Part shown: positions 31,939 through 39,476 of the stretch, piece by piece
Numbering within the stretch: position 1 is the stretch's first letter
Layout of the letters: the number at the start of each line of letters is the position of its first letter
DNA from: Nocardioides sp. W7
GTDB lineage: Bacteria > Actinomycetota > Actinomycetes > Propionibacteriales > Nocardioidaceae
DNA length: 64,000 bases
Assembly: GCF_022919075.1 (NCBI RefSeq)
Contig: NZ_CP095078.1
Location: forward strand, 806,001 to 870,000
Reading direction: 5' to 3'
Made by a program: the position numbers and the translations under genes
Notes under the pieces: model-generated
What the model saw: only the letters and a program-made list of their open reading frames with translations
What the model was told of the DNA's origin: nothing
Database searches by the model: none

Positions 31939-31967
31939 GGTGTCGTATCCGGCGCCATGGTGACGAC
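31939..31967 (+). promoter_or_regulatory. ECF42-type promoter of the second YCII-sigma operon
   Basis: GGTGTCGTATCCGGCGCC (31939-31956) contains TGTCGT (31941-31946), followed after 17 nt by CGAC (31964-31967). It differs by one base from the 18-mer upstream of the other ECF42 module and stands at the same distance (51 nt) from the YCII start codon. Confidence 0.7.
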
Positions 31968-32017
31968 CACCGGGTGAGGCCGAGAGCGGCTCGGCGGGAC
32001 AGATGAGGAGAAGCACC

Positions 32018-32386
32018 ATGAAGTACCTGATCCTGATGCAGGTGGACGGCACCGTGCTGGAGCAGCTCACCGAGGAGCAGGGCCAGCAGATCGGCGTCGG
32101 GCACAACGAGTTCATGCGCGTGACCCGGGAGTCCGGCGAGTTCGTCGGCACCCAGGCCCTGGCCGACCCGAGCCAGTCCAAGGTGGTCCGCTCCGTGGGC
32201 GGGACGCCGGAGGTGACCGACGGCCCGTTCCTGGAGGCCAAGGAGTTCCTCGGCGGCTACTACCTGGTCGACGTCGAGAGCGAGGCCCGCGCCGTGGAGC
32301 TGGCGCAGCTGATCCCCGACGCCCGGATCGACGGTCTGGCGCTGGAGATCCGGCCGGTGATGTTCAGCGACGGCTTTGGCGTCTGA
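32018..32386 (+). CDS. YCII-related (DGPF) protein, second ECF42 partner
   Basis: A 122-residue protein: MKYLILMQVDGTVLEQLTEEQGQQIGVGHNEFMRVTRESGEFVGTQALADPSQSKVVR and the hallmark EVTDGPFLEAKEFLGGYYLVDVESEARAVELA. GAGGAG precedes the ATG at good spacing. It overlaps the following sigma gene by 11 bp. Only moderately similar to the first YCII protein (11488-11847), so this is an old paralogue or an independent acquisition rather than a recent duplication. Confidence 0.92.
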   Translation: MKYLILMQVDGTVLEQLTEEQGQQIGVGHNEFMRVTRESGEFVGTQALADPSQSKVVRSVGGTPEVTDGPFLEAKEFLGGYYLVDVESEARAVELAQLIPDARIDGLALEIRPVMFSDGFGV

Positions 32387-33626
32387 GGCCAGTGGTCGGG
32401 GCGGTCCCGACCGGCCGGGCGAGGACGGCTGGCGCGAGCTCGCGCTGCACGCCCTCGCCCGGCTGGTGCGCCGGTACGGCGCCGCGCAGTTCGACCTGTG
32501 CGAGGACGCCGTCCAGGAGGCCTTGATCGAGGCGCACCGGCAGTGGGCCTCGACGCCACCGCGGGACCCGGCCGGCTGGCTGGTCACGACCGCGCAGCGC
32601 CGGTACGTCGACCTGGTCCGCACCGAGCGGCGACGCCGCGACCGGGAGGTCGGGCAGGCCCGGCTCACGCACCCCGTGGCGCAGCAGCGGGTCTCCGCGC
32701 GCGACGACAGTCTGTTGGTGCTGCAGCTGTGCTGCCATCCCGAGCTGTCGCGGTCCGCGCAGGTCGCGCTGACCCTGCGCGCGGTCTCCGGGCTGAGCAC
32801 CGCCCAGATCGCGAACCTCTACCAGGTCCCCGAGACGACGCTCGCGCAGCGGATCACCCGCGCCAAGCGACGGCTGCGCGACGTCGGCGGTCGGCTGCCG
32901 GCCCCGGACGGTGCCACGGATCGACTCGGTCCGGTGCTGGAGGTGCTCTACCTGATGCTCACCGAGGCGCACCACACGACCAGCGGCGAGCCCGCCCAGG
33001 ACACGACGCTCGCCGCCGAGACCCTGCGGCTGGCCCGGTTGGTGCACGACCTCGTCCCCGAGGACACCGAGGCCGCGGGCCTGCTCGCCCTGGTGCTGCT
33101 GACCGAGGCCCGCACCCCCGCCCGCCTCGACGACGACGGACGGCTGGTCCCGCTGGACGAGCAGGACCGCTCCCGCTGGGACGCGGACCTGATCGCCGAC
33201 GGACTGCGGGTCCTGGACGGCGCGGTGGTCGGCACGCCGCCAGCGCCGTACCTCCTCCAGGCGTGCATCGCCGCGCTGCACTGCCAGGCCCCGTCGACCG
33301 AGGAGACCGACTGGCGGGAGATCCTCGCGCTGTACCGGCTGCTGGAGCGAGTCGCCCATCAGGCCAACCCGAACGTCGAGCTCAACCGGATCGTCGCCGA
33401 GTCGATGGTGCACGGGACGGGCCGCGGGCTGACGCTCCTCGACGACCTGGGCCGCCGACACCCGGACCTGCCGCGGTGGCAGGCGGTCCGGGCACACCTG
33501 CTCGAGCGTCAGGGCGACCTCGGCGCCGCCGGTGACGCCTACCGGCTCGCCGTGGCCGCGACCCGCAGTACGGCGGAGCGGCAGCACCTCAGCCAGCGGC
33601 TGCGCCGGCTCAACCGGCTCGGATAG
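32376..33626 (+). CDS. ECF sigma factor, ECF42 (DUF6596) type, second copy
   Basis: A 416-residue sigma factor read from TTG inside the end of the YCII gene. Region 2 (YGAAQFDLCEDAVQEALIEAHRQW, PAGWLVTTAQRRYVDLVRTERRRR), region 4 (SAQVALTLRAVSGLSTAQIANLYQVPETTLAQRITRAKRRL) and a TPR-like C-terminal extension (VLYLMLTEAHHTTSG, LLALVLLTEARTPARL, CIAALHCQAPSTEETDWREILALYRLLE) follow ECF42 order. Compared with the first copy, the NEGY motif is replaced by TEAH, suggesting the other ECF42 subgroup. Likely recognises the promoter at 31939-31967 upstream of its own operon. Confidence 0.92.
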   Translation: MASEASGRGGPDRPGEDGWRELALHALARLVRRYGAAQFDLCEDAVQEALIEAHRQWASTPPRDPAGWLVTTAQRRYVDLVRTERRRRDREVGQARLTHPVAQQRVSARDDSLLVLQLCCHPELSRSAQVALTLRAVSGLSTAQIANLYQVPETTLAQRITRAKRRLRDVGGRLPAPDGATDRLGPVLEVLYLMLTEAHHTTSGEPAQDTTLAAETLRLARLVHDLVPEDTEAAGLLALVLLTEARTPARLDDDGRLVPLDEQDRSRWDADLIADGLRVLDGAVVGTPPAPYLLQACIAALHCQAPSTEETDWREILALYRLLERVAHQANPNVELNRIVAESMVHGTGRGLTLLDDLGRRHPDLPRWQAVRAHLLERQGDLGAAGDAYRLAVAATRSTAERQHLSQRLRRLNRLG

Positions 33627-33635
33627 GCGCTCGAA

Positions 33636-33740
33636 CTACGTGGCCAGCTTCTCGGCCACGTCGCCGTTGAGCTCGGCGAGGGTCGCGACCGTGTCCACGC
33701 CACTGGCGGTTCGTCACAGGTACGGCTTCAGCTCGGTCAT
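33636..33740 (-). pseudogene. Decayed small gene behind a MerR-type promoter
   Basis: From ATG 33740 (with GGAG 7-10 nt upstream) the frame reads MTELKPYL, a TGA, then RTASGVDTVATLAELNGDVAEKLAT and TAG. An intact promoter-like region (33782-33812) identical in layout to that of the DrrA-like operon precedes it. The simplest reading is a short gene broken by a nonsense mutation or left as the two ends of a deleted gene. The original product is not recognisable. Confidence 0.4.
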
Positions 33741-33781
33741 GGGAATCTCCGCTCTGTGCCCGGCCCGGCGACCGGAGGAGA

Positions 33782-33812
33782 AGCGTGCCGGGTTGACGCA
33801 AGGTCAAGGTCA
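33782..33812 (-). promoter_or_regulatory. MerR-type promoter/operator (copy 2 of the DrrA promoter)
   Basis: On the reverse strand TTGACC is followed by the dyad TTGACCTTGCGTCAA (33807-33793) and, after 5 nt, CACGCT (33787-33782). The promoter at 37909-37934 has dyad TTGACGCAGCGTCAA, the same 5-nt gap and the same CACGCT. Outside the dyad the words GTCAACC and GCACGCT also agree, so both are likely sites for the MerR protein encoded at 35527-36303. Confidence 0.6.
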
Positions 33813-33976
33813 AGTCCGATACCCCGCCCGCCGGCCCGGGGTGGTCCCGGGCCATGACTGAGCAGCACTAGTCAATCTGGTGGTTGACACCTCCGCGAGC
33901 CGAGCACATGGTCGAGGGACTGTGAACTCCCCGCGCCGCGACCGCTCGCGTGCGTGCCGGGCGGGCGTCGACGCTC

Positions 33977-34018
33977 ACGGCCCGGTCACACCGGGCCGTC
34001 GCCCGACCCCCGTCGGGC
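33977..34018. repeat. Two adjacent perfect hairpins upstream of sodC
   Basis: ACGGCCCGGT-CAC-ACCGGGCCGT (33977-33999) and GCCCGAC-CCCC-GTCGGGC (34001-34018) follow each other with one base between, ending 33 nt before the sodC ATG. In RNA they would form two stable stem-loops in the leader. The rest of the 33627-34051 stretch holds the decayed gene, its promoter, and an unassigned GTCAA...TTGAC dyad near 33872-33889. Confidence 0.55.
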
Positions 34019-34051
34019 ACCTGGCCCCAGCACGCGGACGAGGTGAGAGAC

Positions 34052-34675
34052 ATGCGGAGGACGAAGTCGACCGCACTGGCCGCCGCCCTGCTGGTCGCCG
34101 CCGCCGGAGCAGCGGTGACGACCGAGGCGGTGCAGGCGAGCGGAGACAGGCCCGGCGGACCGGGCCAGCACCATCACGACCGCCACGGCCACCACGGCCG
34201 CGGACTCACGGTGAGCCTGCACGACGCGGCCGGGAACCGGGTCGGGAAGGTCCAGATGCGCCAGCGCGGAGCCGTGATCGAGGTGACCGGGACGGTGCGC
34301 TCGCTGGCGCCGGGCTTCCACGGCTTCCACGTGCACACGACCGGGGTCTGTGACCCGGCCGCTCCGAACGGACCCTTCACGAGCGCCGGCGGTCACTACG
34401 TCGGGAGCGGCGGCAGCCACGGCGACCACGACGGCGACCTGCCCTCACTGCTCGCCGATCAGAGCGGGTCGGCGCGCATCTGGTTCACCACCGACCGGTT
34501 CACGCTCGCCGAGCTGCGGGCCGACGACGGATCGGCGGTGATGATCCACGGCGGACGCGACAACTACGCGAACATCCCGACGCGCTACTCTGCCGGTGGC
34601 ATCGCGGGGCCCGACGCGGCGACGCTCGCCACGGGAGACGCCGGCAACCGGGTGATCTGCGGCGTGGTCGGCTGA
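34052..34675 (+). CDS. sodC: Secreted superoxide dismutase [Cu-Zn] family protein
   Basis: A 207-residue exported protein with signal peptide MRRTKSTALAAALLVAAAGAAVTTEAVQA. Then comes a His-rich segment (QHHHDRHGHHGRG) that may load metal, and the SOD_Cu fold: GFHGFHVHTTGVCDP (copper ligands HVH plus Cys of the disulfide), SAGGHYVGSGGSHGDHDGDLPSL (bridging His and zinc ligands), and MIHGGRDNYANIPTRY with the final copper His and the active-site Arg region (PTRY). It disproportionates superoxide outside the membrane. GAGGTG lies before the ATG, and two hairpins occupy the leader. Confidence 0.9.
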   Translation: MRRTKSTALAAALLVAAAGAAVTTEAVQASGDRPGGPGQHHHDRHGHHGRGLTVSLHDAAGNRVGKVQMRQRGAVIEVTGTVRSLAPGFHGFHVHTTGVCDPAAPNGPFTSAGGHYVGSGGSHGDHDGDLPSLLADQSGSARIWFTTDRFTLAELRADDGSAVMIHGGRDNYANIPTRYSAGGIAGPDAATLATGDAGNRVICGVVG

Positions 34676-34735
34676 GGCCGCGTCACCTGATCTGGCGATG
34701 CCGCGGGCCCGGGACGATCACCCGGTCACGGACCC

Positions 34736-35326
34736 TCAAGCGCTGGCGAACCACGGGTGGTGGAGGTCGTGGAAGCTCGCTCCCTTCATCGCGTACTCCA
34801 GCTCGCGTCGGATCTCGGCGGGCGGCTCGACGCGCTCGCCCTGCCGAGCGGCGTCCTCGCTGGTGAACGCCACGGTCTCGATGAACGTGCCGTCCGGCTC
34901 GATCGCGAGCGTCCCCCCGAGGATCTCCGGCCGCATCTCGTGCAGCGTGGTGGTGTCGGCCAGCATCGCCTTGAGCCGGGACGGGTCGTCGACGCGGCCG
35001 CGGATGATCTGGACGAACCCGGCCTCGTCGGAACCGCCGTCCATCAGCAGCGTCACGTCGTCGCAGTCGTGGAACTCGAGTGGTCCGTCCATCAGGGCGG
35101 TCAGCCGCTCCGCCCAGGCGCCCTGCTCGGGACGCCCCGAGTTGGCCATCGCCGCCTCGCGCGACTCGAAGCGGACGACCCCGATCAGCTGGTCGTCGTC
35201 GGTGAAGCCGTACGTGCCGCCGAGCCAGCCCGCCGCGCCGGGCGCCAGGTCGCGGCGCCACTCGTCGAGCAGCTCGTGGGCCTCGTCCTGCCGGGTGCAG
35301 GACCCTTGGATCATCTGGATGAACAT
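34736..35326 (-). CDS. Hypothetical protein with two ABM-like ferredoxin-fold repeats
   Basis: A 196-residue protein. FIQMIQGSCTRQDEAHELLDEWRRDL...GWLGGTYGFTDDDQLIGVVRFESREAA (about 1-60) and FVQIIRGRVDDPSRLKAMLADT...PEILGGTLAIEPDGTFIETVAFTSEDAA (about 100-165) look like two copies of a dimeric alpha/beta-barrel domain of the ABM/monooxygenase type. No catalytic residues can be assigned. GAGGAGG precedes the ATG, and a 200-bp upstream region without other genes separates it from the MerR gene. Confidence 0.7.
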   Translation of the reverse strand: MFIQMIQGSCTRQDEAHELLDEWRRDLAPGAAGWLGGTYGFTDDDQLIGVVRFESREAAMANSGRPEQGAWAERLTALMDGPLEFHDCDDVTLLMDGGSDEAGFVQIIRGRVDDPSRLKAMLADTTTLHEMRPEILGGTLAIEPDGTFIETVAFTSEDAARQGERVEPPAEIRRELEYAMKGASFHDLHHPWFASA

Positions 35327-35526
35327 CTACTGCCTCCTCGGTCGTCGTGGGTACTCGAGACCGGTCGAGGCCGTTCGATGGCCCCGGCCGGGCCACCTGC
35401 CAGGATAGGACCGCTCGTCGGCGCTACGCATCGCCCAACGACATGATTCGCGGGCCATCCTCGGCGCCCGGACCCGAGGGCCCTGCCCCCGGGCGCACCC
35501 GGATGCGTGCGACGTGGGTACGGTCC

Positions 35527-36303
35527 TCACGTCCGGACACTGGTGGTCACCCGCTCGAGATGACTCCAGCCCGTCCAACCACGCTCGGCCAGCAGCTCCT
35601 GGAGTCGCTGGATCATCGGGTGGGCGTCGAGGGCGAAGGAGTCGACGAGGTCGATGAACGCGTCGTCGCCCATCTCCTGCCGCTCCAGCTCACCGCGCTC
35701 GGCGGCCTCGTCCATCATCTCGGCCATCAGGTCGGCCAGGGTGGTCAACAGGCCCTCGTCCATGCCGCCCTCATGGACCTCGGCCATCAGCAGGTACATC
35801 CGCACGGTCCTCGGGTCGTCGAGCTGGGCCATCTTGTCGCCCATGAACTCCGGCATCCGCTCCGGCCAGCGGGCCGCGAGCAGGATCCAGCCGTCGCGCT
35901 CGCCTTCGACCAGCGCCGCCGGCACGCCGCTGGCGCGCAGCCTGTCGAGGTAGGCGACCGCCTCGGGCGGGAGCGCGAGCGAGTCGCCGGCGGCCAGCCG
36001 GGCGATCCGACGGCGATGCTCCTGCAGGGCGCGGACCTCGTCGCGCAGCCGGCGATCGATCTCACCCACCGCCGCCGCGAACTCCTCCTCGCCGGCCTCG
36101 AGCAGCTCCTGCACCCGGACCAGCGGCACCCCCGCCTCGGCCAGCGTCCGGATCCGGATCAGCTCGATCACCGCCCGGGCGTCGTAGCTGCGGTAGCCGG
36201 AGGCGTTCCGTGCGGGCTCCGGCAGCAGCCCGATCTGGTGGTAGTGCCGGACCGCGCGCGGGGTGACGCCGGCGTACGACGCCAGCTGGCCGATGGTCAA
36301 CAC
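35527..36303 (-). CDS. MerR family transcriptional regulator of the adjacent ABC exporter
   Basis: A 258-residue protein. The DNA-binding head is VLTIGQLASYAGVTPRAVRHYHQIGLLPEPARNASGYRSYDARAVIELIRIRTLAEAGVPL, then a long coiled helix (EEFAAAVGEIDRRLRDEVRALQEHRRRIARL) and a roughly 140-residue helical effector domain (MPEFMGDKMAQLDDPRTVRMY, LADLMAEMMDEAAERGELERQE). The size is that of drug-binding MerR proteins, and there are no Cys. GTG start, 4 nt after the permease stop: third gene of the exporter operon. Likely binds the TTGACGC-type dyads at 37920-37934 and 33793-33807. Confidence 0.9.
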   Translation of the reverse strand: MLTIGQLASYAGVTPRAVRHYHQIGLLPEPARNASGYRSYDARAVIELIRIRTLAEAGVPLVRVQELLEAGEEEFAAAVGEIDRRLRDEVRALQEHRRRIARLAAGDSLALPPEAVAYLDRLRASGVPAALVEGERDGWILLAARWPERMPEFMGDKMAQLDDPRTVRMYLLMAEVHEGGMDEGLLTTLADLMAEMMDEAAERGELERQEMGDDAFIDLVDSFALDAHPMIQRLQELLAERGWTGWSHLERVTTSVRT

Positions 36304-36307
36304 CGGA

Positions 36308-37096
36308 TCAGACTGCCCGAACCCGCGCGAAGAGGCGACGGGCCCACCCGAAGCAGAGCACGGCGATGGCGACACACCAGCCGATCGCCCACCACAGGTC
36401 CGCGCCCGGGTCTCGCCCCTCCAGGCAGGCGCGGAGCGTGTCGATGACGGGCGTGAAGGGCTGGTTCTCGGCGATCCAGGCCAGCCCCGCCGGCATGGAG
36501 TCGGTCGGCACGAAGGCGCTGGAGATGAACGGCAGCAGCATCAGGAACATCGGGGTGTTGCTGGCGGTCTCGACGCTGCCCGCGGCCAGGCCGAGGGCGA
36601 CGCAGAGCCAGGTGAGCGCGAACGCGAGCAGTGCCAGGACGACGATCGTGCCGAGCCAGCCGACCGCACCGGCGTCGGGGCGGTAGCCGAGCAGGACCGC
36701 GAAGGCCAGCACGACCGCGAGCGCCACCGCGGTCTGCACCATGGCGGCGAGGACGTGTCCGGTCAGCACCGCGGACTTCGCGATCGGCATGGTGCGGAAC
36801 CGGTCGATGATCCCCTCGGTGGCGTCCTTGGCCACGTGGATCGCCGTACTGAGCGCGACCGAGGCCACGGTGACGAGGAGGATGGCCGGTGCGATGTAGG
36901 CCAGGTAGTCCTGCCGGCCCCCACCGCCGGGCAGCCCGGCGCCCAGAGTGCCGCCGAAGACGTAGACGAACAGCAGCAGGAACAGCACCGGCTGCGCGAT
37001 CAGCATCAGGGTCAGCGACGGGTAGCGGAGCATGTGCCGCAGGTTGCGCCGCAGCATCGTGGCCGAGTCGCGCGCGGCGTAGGTCATCGTGCTCAT
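36308..37096 (-). CDS. ABC transporter permease, DrrB-like
   Basis: A 262-residue ABC-2 permease with six helices. RNLRHMLRYPSLTLMLIAQPVLFLLLFVYVFGGTLGAG is the typical DrrB N terminus; DYLAYIAPAILLVTVASVALSTAIHVAKDATEGIIDRFRTMPIAKSAVLTGHVLA and GLAAGSVETASNTPMFLMLLPFISSAFVPTDSMPAGLAWIAENQPFTPVIDTLR are diagnostic. It exports a hydrophobic compound with the ATPase encoded upstream; its ATG overlaps the ATPase stop (ATGA). Confidence 0.93.
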   Translation of the reverse strand: MSTMTYAARDSATMLRRNLRHMLRYPSLTLMLIAQPVLFLLLFVYVFGGTLGAGLPGGGGRQDYLAYIAPAILLVTVASVALSTAIHVAKDATEGIIDRFRTMPIAKSAVLTGHVLAAMVQTAVALAVVLAFAVLLGYRPDAGAVGWLGTIVVLALLAFALTWLCVALGLAAGSVETASNTPMFLMLLPFISSAFVPTDSMPAGLAWIAENQPFTPVIDTLRACLEGRDPGADLWWAIGWCVAIAVLCFGWARRLFARVRAV

Positions 37097-37902
37097 CGGA
37101 GCGCCTCCTTCTCGTCCCGGTCGTGCTGGTCGTCGCTCTGGTCGTCGCTCTGGGGGTCGGTCGTGGCCGGGTGTCCCGTCAGGGCCAGGAACACGTCGTC
37201 GAGGGTCTCCCCGCCGGCCTGCGCCTTGAGCTCGGCGGGCGTGCCTTCGGCGACGAGGCGACCGCCGTCCAGCAGCCCGACGGTGTGGGCGAGCTGGTCG
37301 GCCTCCTCGAGGTACTGGGTGGTGAGGAAGATCGTCACCCCGTCGGCGAGCAGCTCCCGGACGATCTGCCACAGGTCGCGGCGGCTGCGCGGGTCGAGCC
37401 CGGTGGTCGGCTCGTCGAGGAAGATCAGCCGCGGCCGGCTCACCAGCGTCATCGCGAGGTCGAGGCGGCGCTTCATCCCGCCGGAGTACGTCGCGGCCCG
37501 CCGGTCGGCTGCGTCGACCAGGTCGAAATGGCCCAGCAGCTCGTCCACCCGGGCAGCCGCCTCGGGCTTGGGCAGGTGCGCGAGGTCGGCCATCAGCCGG
37601 AGGTTCTCGCGGCCGGTCAGCAGCTCGTCGATCGCGGAGAACTGGCCGGTGACCCCGATGCTGCGGCGTACGCCGTCGGGGTCTTTCACGACGTCGTACC
37701 CGGCCACGAGCGCCTGCCCCCCGTCGGGCGCCAGGAGCGTGGAGAGGATGCGGACCATGGTGGTCTTGCCGGAGCCGTTGGGCCCGAGCAGGGCGTACAC
37801 GGTCCCGGTGGGCACGGTGAGATCGATGCCGCGCAGGACGGCGAGGTCGCCGTACGACTTCTCGATCCCGGAGACCTCGATCGAGGTGGTGTGGTCGGTC
37901 AT
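37093..37902 (-). CDS. ABC transporter ATP-binding protein, DrrA-like
   Basis: A 269-residue ATPase: Walker A LLGPNGSGKTTMVRIL, the GVTGQFSAIDELLTGRENL segment typical of daunorubicin-resistance DrrA proteins, signature YSGGMKRRLDLAMTLVSRPRLIFLDEPTTGLDPRSR with Walker B, and C-terminal GGETLDDVFLALTG. The tail carries an acidic QSDDQSDDQHDRDEKE stretch. ATG 37902 is only 6 nt after the CACGCT -10 box, so the message has almost no leader. First gene of the exporter-MerR operon. Confidence 0.93.
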   Translation of the reverse strand: MTDHTTSIEVSGIEKSYGDLAVLRGIDLTVPTGTVYALLGPNGSGKTTMVRILSTLLAPDGGQALVAGYDVVKDPDGVRRSIGVTGQFSAIDELLTGRENLRLMADLAHLPKPEAAARVDELLGHFDLVDAADRRAATYSGGMKRRLDLAMTLVSRPRLIFLDEPTTGLDPRSRRDLWQIVRELLADGVTIFLTTQYLEEADQLAHTVGLLDGGRLVAEGTPAELKAQAGGETLDDVFLALTGHPATTDPQSDDQSDDQHDRDEKEALR

Positions 37903-37908
37903 GGGCAC

Positions 37909-37934
37909 AGCGTGCGAGGTTGACGCTGCGTCAA
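37909..37934 (-). promoter_or_regulatory. MerR-type promoter of the DrrAB-like operon
   Basis: A perfect 15-bp dyad (37920-37934; TTGACGC/GCGTCAA arms) sits between a TTGCCC -35-like hexamer and CACGCT (37914-37909) with an elongated spacer of about 20 bp. That is the layout of MerR-activated promoters. The same arrangement recurs at 33782-33812. Confidence 0.7.
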
Positions 37935-38011
37935 GGGCAAGCCCGACCGCCATGCCCGACCTGTCGGCCACCGGCCGACGACATCGGACAGGTGGTTCGT
38001 ACCTTGCCTCG

Positions 38012-39259
38012 CTACGGCGCGGAGGAGCTCGCGGTGGCGGGGTGGGCTCGATCGGCCTCCGCCGTATCGGCGAGCATGGCCACCTCCGCCAGGGCGCGAT
38101 CGACCTCCTCCACCTCCTCGGGAGGCTGCTGCGCGTCCTCGGTGCGGAACACCTGCCCCAGCCAGCCTCCGTCGCCTTGCAGGGCTACGAGCTGTGGCTG
38201 GATGAAGACGGTCTGCTCACTGGACGAGAGCTGTCCGCGTCGCTCGCGGATCAGCATCTGAGCCACCGCCTGGCCCTGCTCCCTGACCAGGATGTCGACG
38301 GTCACGTCCGTTGCGTGCATGTCGAGGGCCGGCACATTTCCCCAGTCGTCCGCGGTGGCGTTGCATCCGATGATGCGCATCCGGGGACGAAGCTCCGGCG
38401 TCTCGGACATGCAGACCATGTGCAGGGCAAGCGCGTTCTCGTCGTCGCCGCAGTAGATGGCGCACTCGCCGCTCTGGCTCTGCACCCAGGCGATCGCCTC
38501 GCGACAACGGACCACGGCAGGTTGCCACGAGCTCAGCGGCTGCAGGGCGAGGCGCCTGGCCAGTCCGGCGACGAGCAACTGGTAGATGATGTTGCGGCTT
38601 CGCTCCTCGCCCGGCCAGCTGCCGACCGGGCCGGTCCAGAGCAGACACTGCCGCGTCCTGTCGCCCTGCAGCCACGGCACGAGCCAGTCCGCGATGAGGA
38701 TGCCGGTCGAGCTGTACTTCGACGACACGAACCGCGGCTCGTCGACTCCCAACCGGCGGAACGCGCTGTTCGGGGGCTTGCTGTCGACGGCGATGAGGAA
38801 CGTGCCCGTCTTGCTCAGCGCAGCCATCGCGTGCCACAGCTCGGAGTCTTCGGCTGCCGGGATGATCACGACCGCGTCGATCCCGTTGATGATCGCGGAC
38901 TGGAGCTGCCGCACCTGCCACTGCATCGCTGGCTCGTCGTCAGCGGGACGCATCACGTCGACCTCCCACCTGACCCGGTCGCGAGCGAGCGCGGACGTCA
39001 GAGCCGACGCCATTCCTTGCCCGAAGTGATGACTCCGGTAGTCGAGAAACCAGACCGTGCGCGGCCGCGAGGCCCGGTTCCGGACCTCGATCCCCAACGG
39101 GAGGACCAGGGCGAGGACGAGACCGACGACCCCCAGGTTGGTCCCTACCTCGACACCCGCCACGGCCAGGACGACATAGCAGACCAGCCCGACGCCGGCG
39201 GTCCCAGCGAAGACGATCGTCAAGGGCAACCGGAGTTCCCGAACTCGACTTCGCGCCAT
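38012..39259 (-). CDS. Membrane-anchored periplasmic-binding-protein-like protein
   Basis: A 415-residue protein. Two N-terminal helices (LTIVFAGTAGVGLVCYVVLAVAG and LGVVGLVLALVLPLGIEV) replace a signal peptide, followed by a type I periplasmic-binding-like domain of the RbsB/LacI effector type: TVWFLDYRSHHFGQGMASALTSALARD, AIINGIDAVVIIPAAEDSELW, FLIAVDSKPPN, ADWLVPWLQGDRTRQCLLWTGPVGSWPGEERSRN, ECAIYCGDDENALALHMV, and DMHATDVTVDILVREQGQAVAQML. The C-terminal 40 residues are acidic. No transporter genes are adjacent, so it may be a sensor or scaffold. The protein is unlike any characterised one I can name. Confidence 0.7.
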   Translation of the reverse strand: MARSRVRELRLPLTIVFAGTAGVGLVCYVVLAVAGVEVGTNLGVVGLVLALVLPLGIEVRNRASRPRTVWFLDYRSHHFGQGMASALTSALARDRVRWEVDVMRPADDEPAMQWQVRQLQSAIINGIDAVVIIPAAEDSELWHAMAALSKTGTFLIAVDSKPPNSAFRRLGVDEPRFVSSKYSSTGILIADWLVPWLQGDRTRQCLLWTGPVGSWPGEERSRNIIYQLLVAGLARRLALQPLSSWQPAVVRCREAIAWVQSQSGECAIYCGDDENALALHMVCMSETPELRPRMRIIGCNATADDWGNVPALDMHATDVTVDILVREQGQAVAQMLIRERRGQLSSSEQTVFIQPQLVALQGDGGWLGQVFRTEDAQQPPEEVEEVDRALAEVAMLADTAEADRAHPATASSSAP

Positions 39260-39476
39260 CGCTCACCTCTGACTCTCGTCCCCACCCCGTCGGCCTCACC
39301 CCGATGGGGAGGGTTCGGGCGTCTGTCGACCTGGTCCGCCTCGAGCGCATCATCGAAGGCTGAACGGCCGCTCCGGGTTGGACTCTAGGGAAGACAGGTC
39401 CTGCCGGTGGGGAAAGCTCGGCTTGACGATCGTTCGATACAGAGCGGTCTAGTCAGCGGCCCGGGCCACCGGGAGG

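Noticed and set aside
30326..32800. 824-codon open frame on the - strand
   Set aside because: Overlaps the AtoE-like gene in another frame and the second ECF42 operon antisense; composition is that of a shadow frame.
36263..39388. 1041-codon open frame on the + strand
   Set aside because: Antisense to the DrrAB-like operon and the periplasmic-binding-like gene; no recognisable domain.
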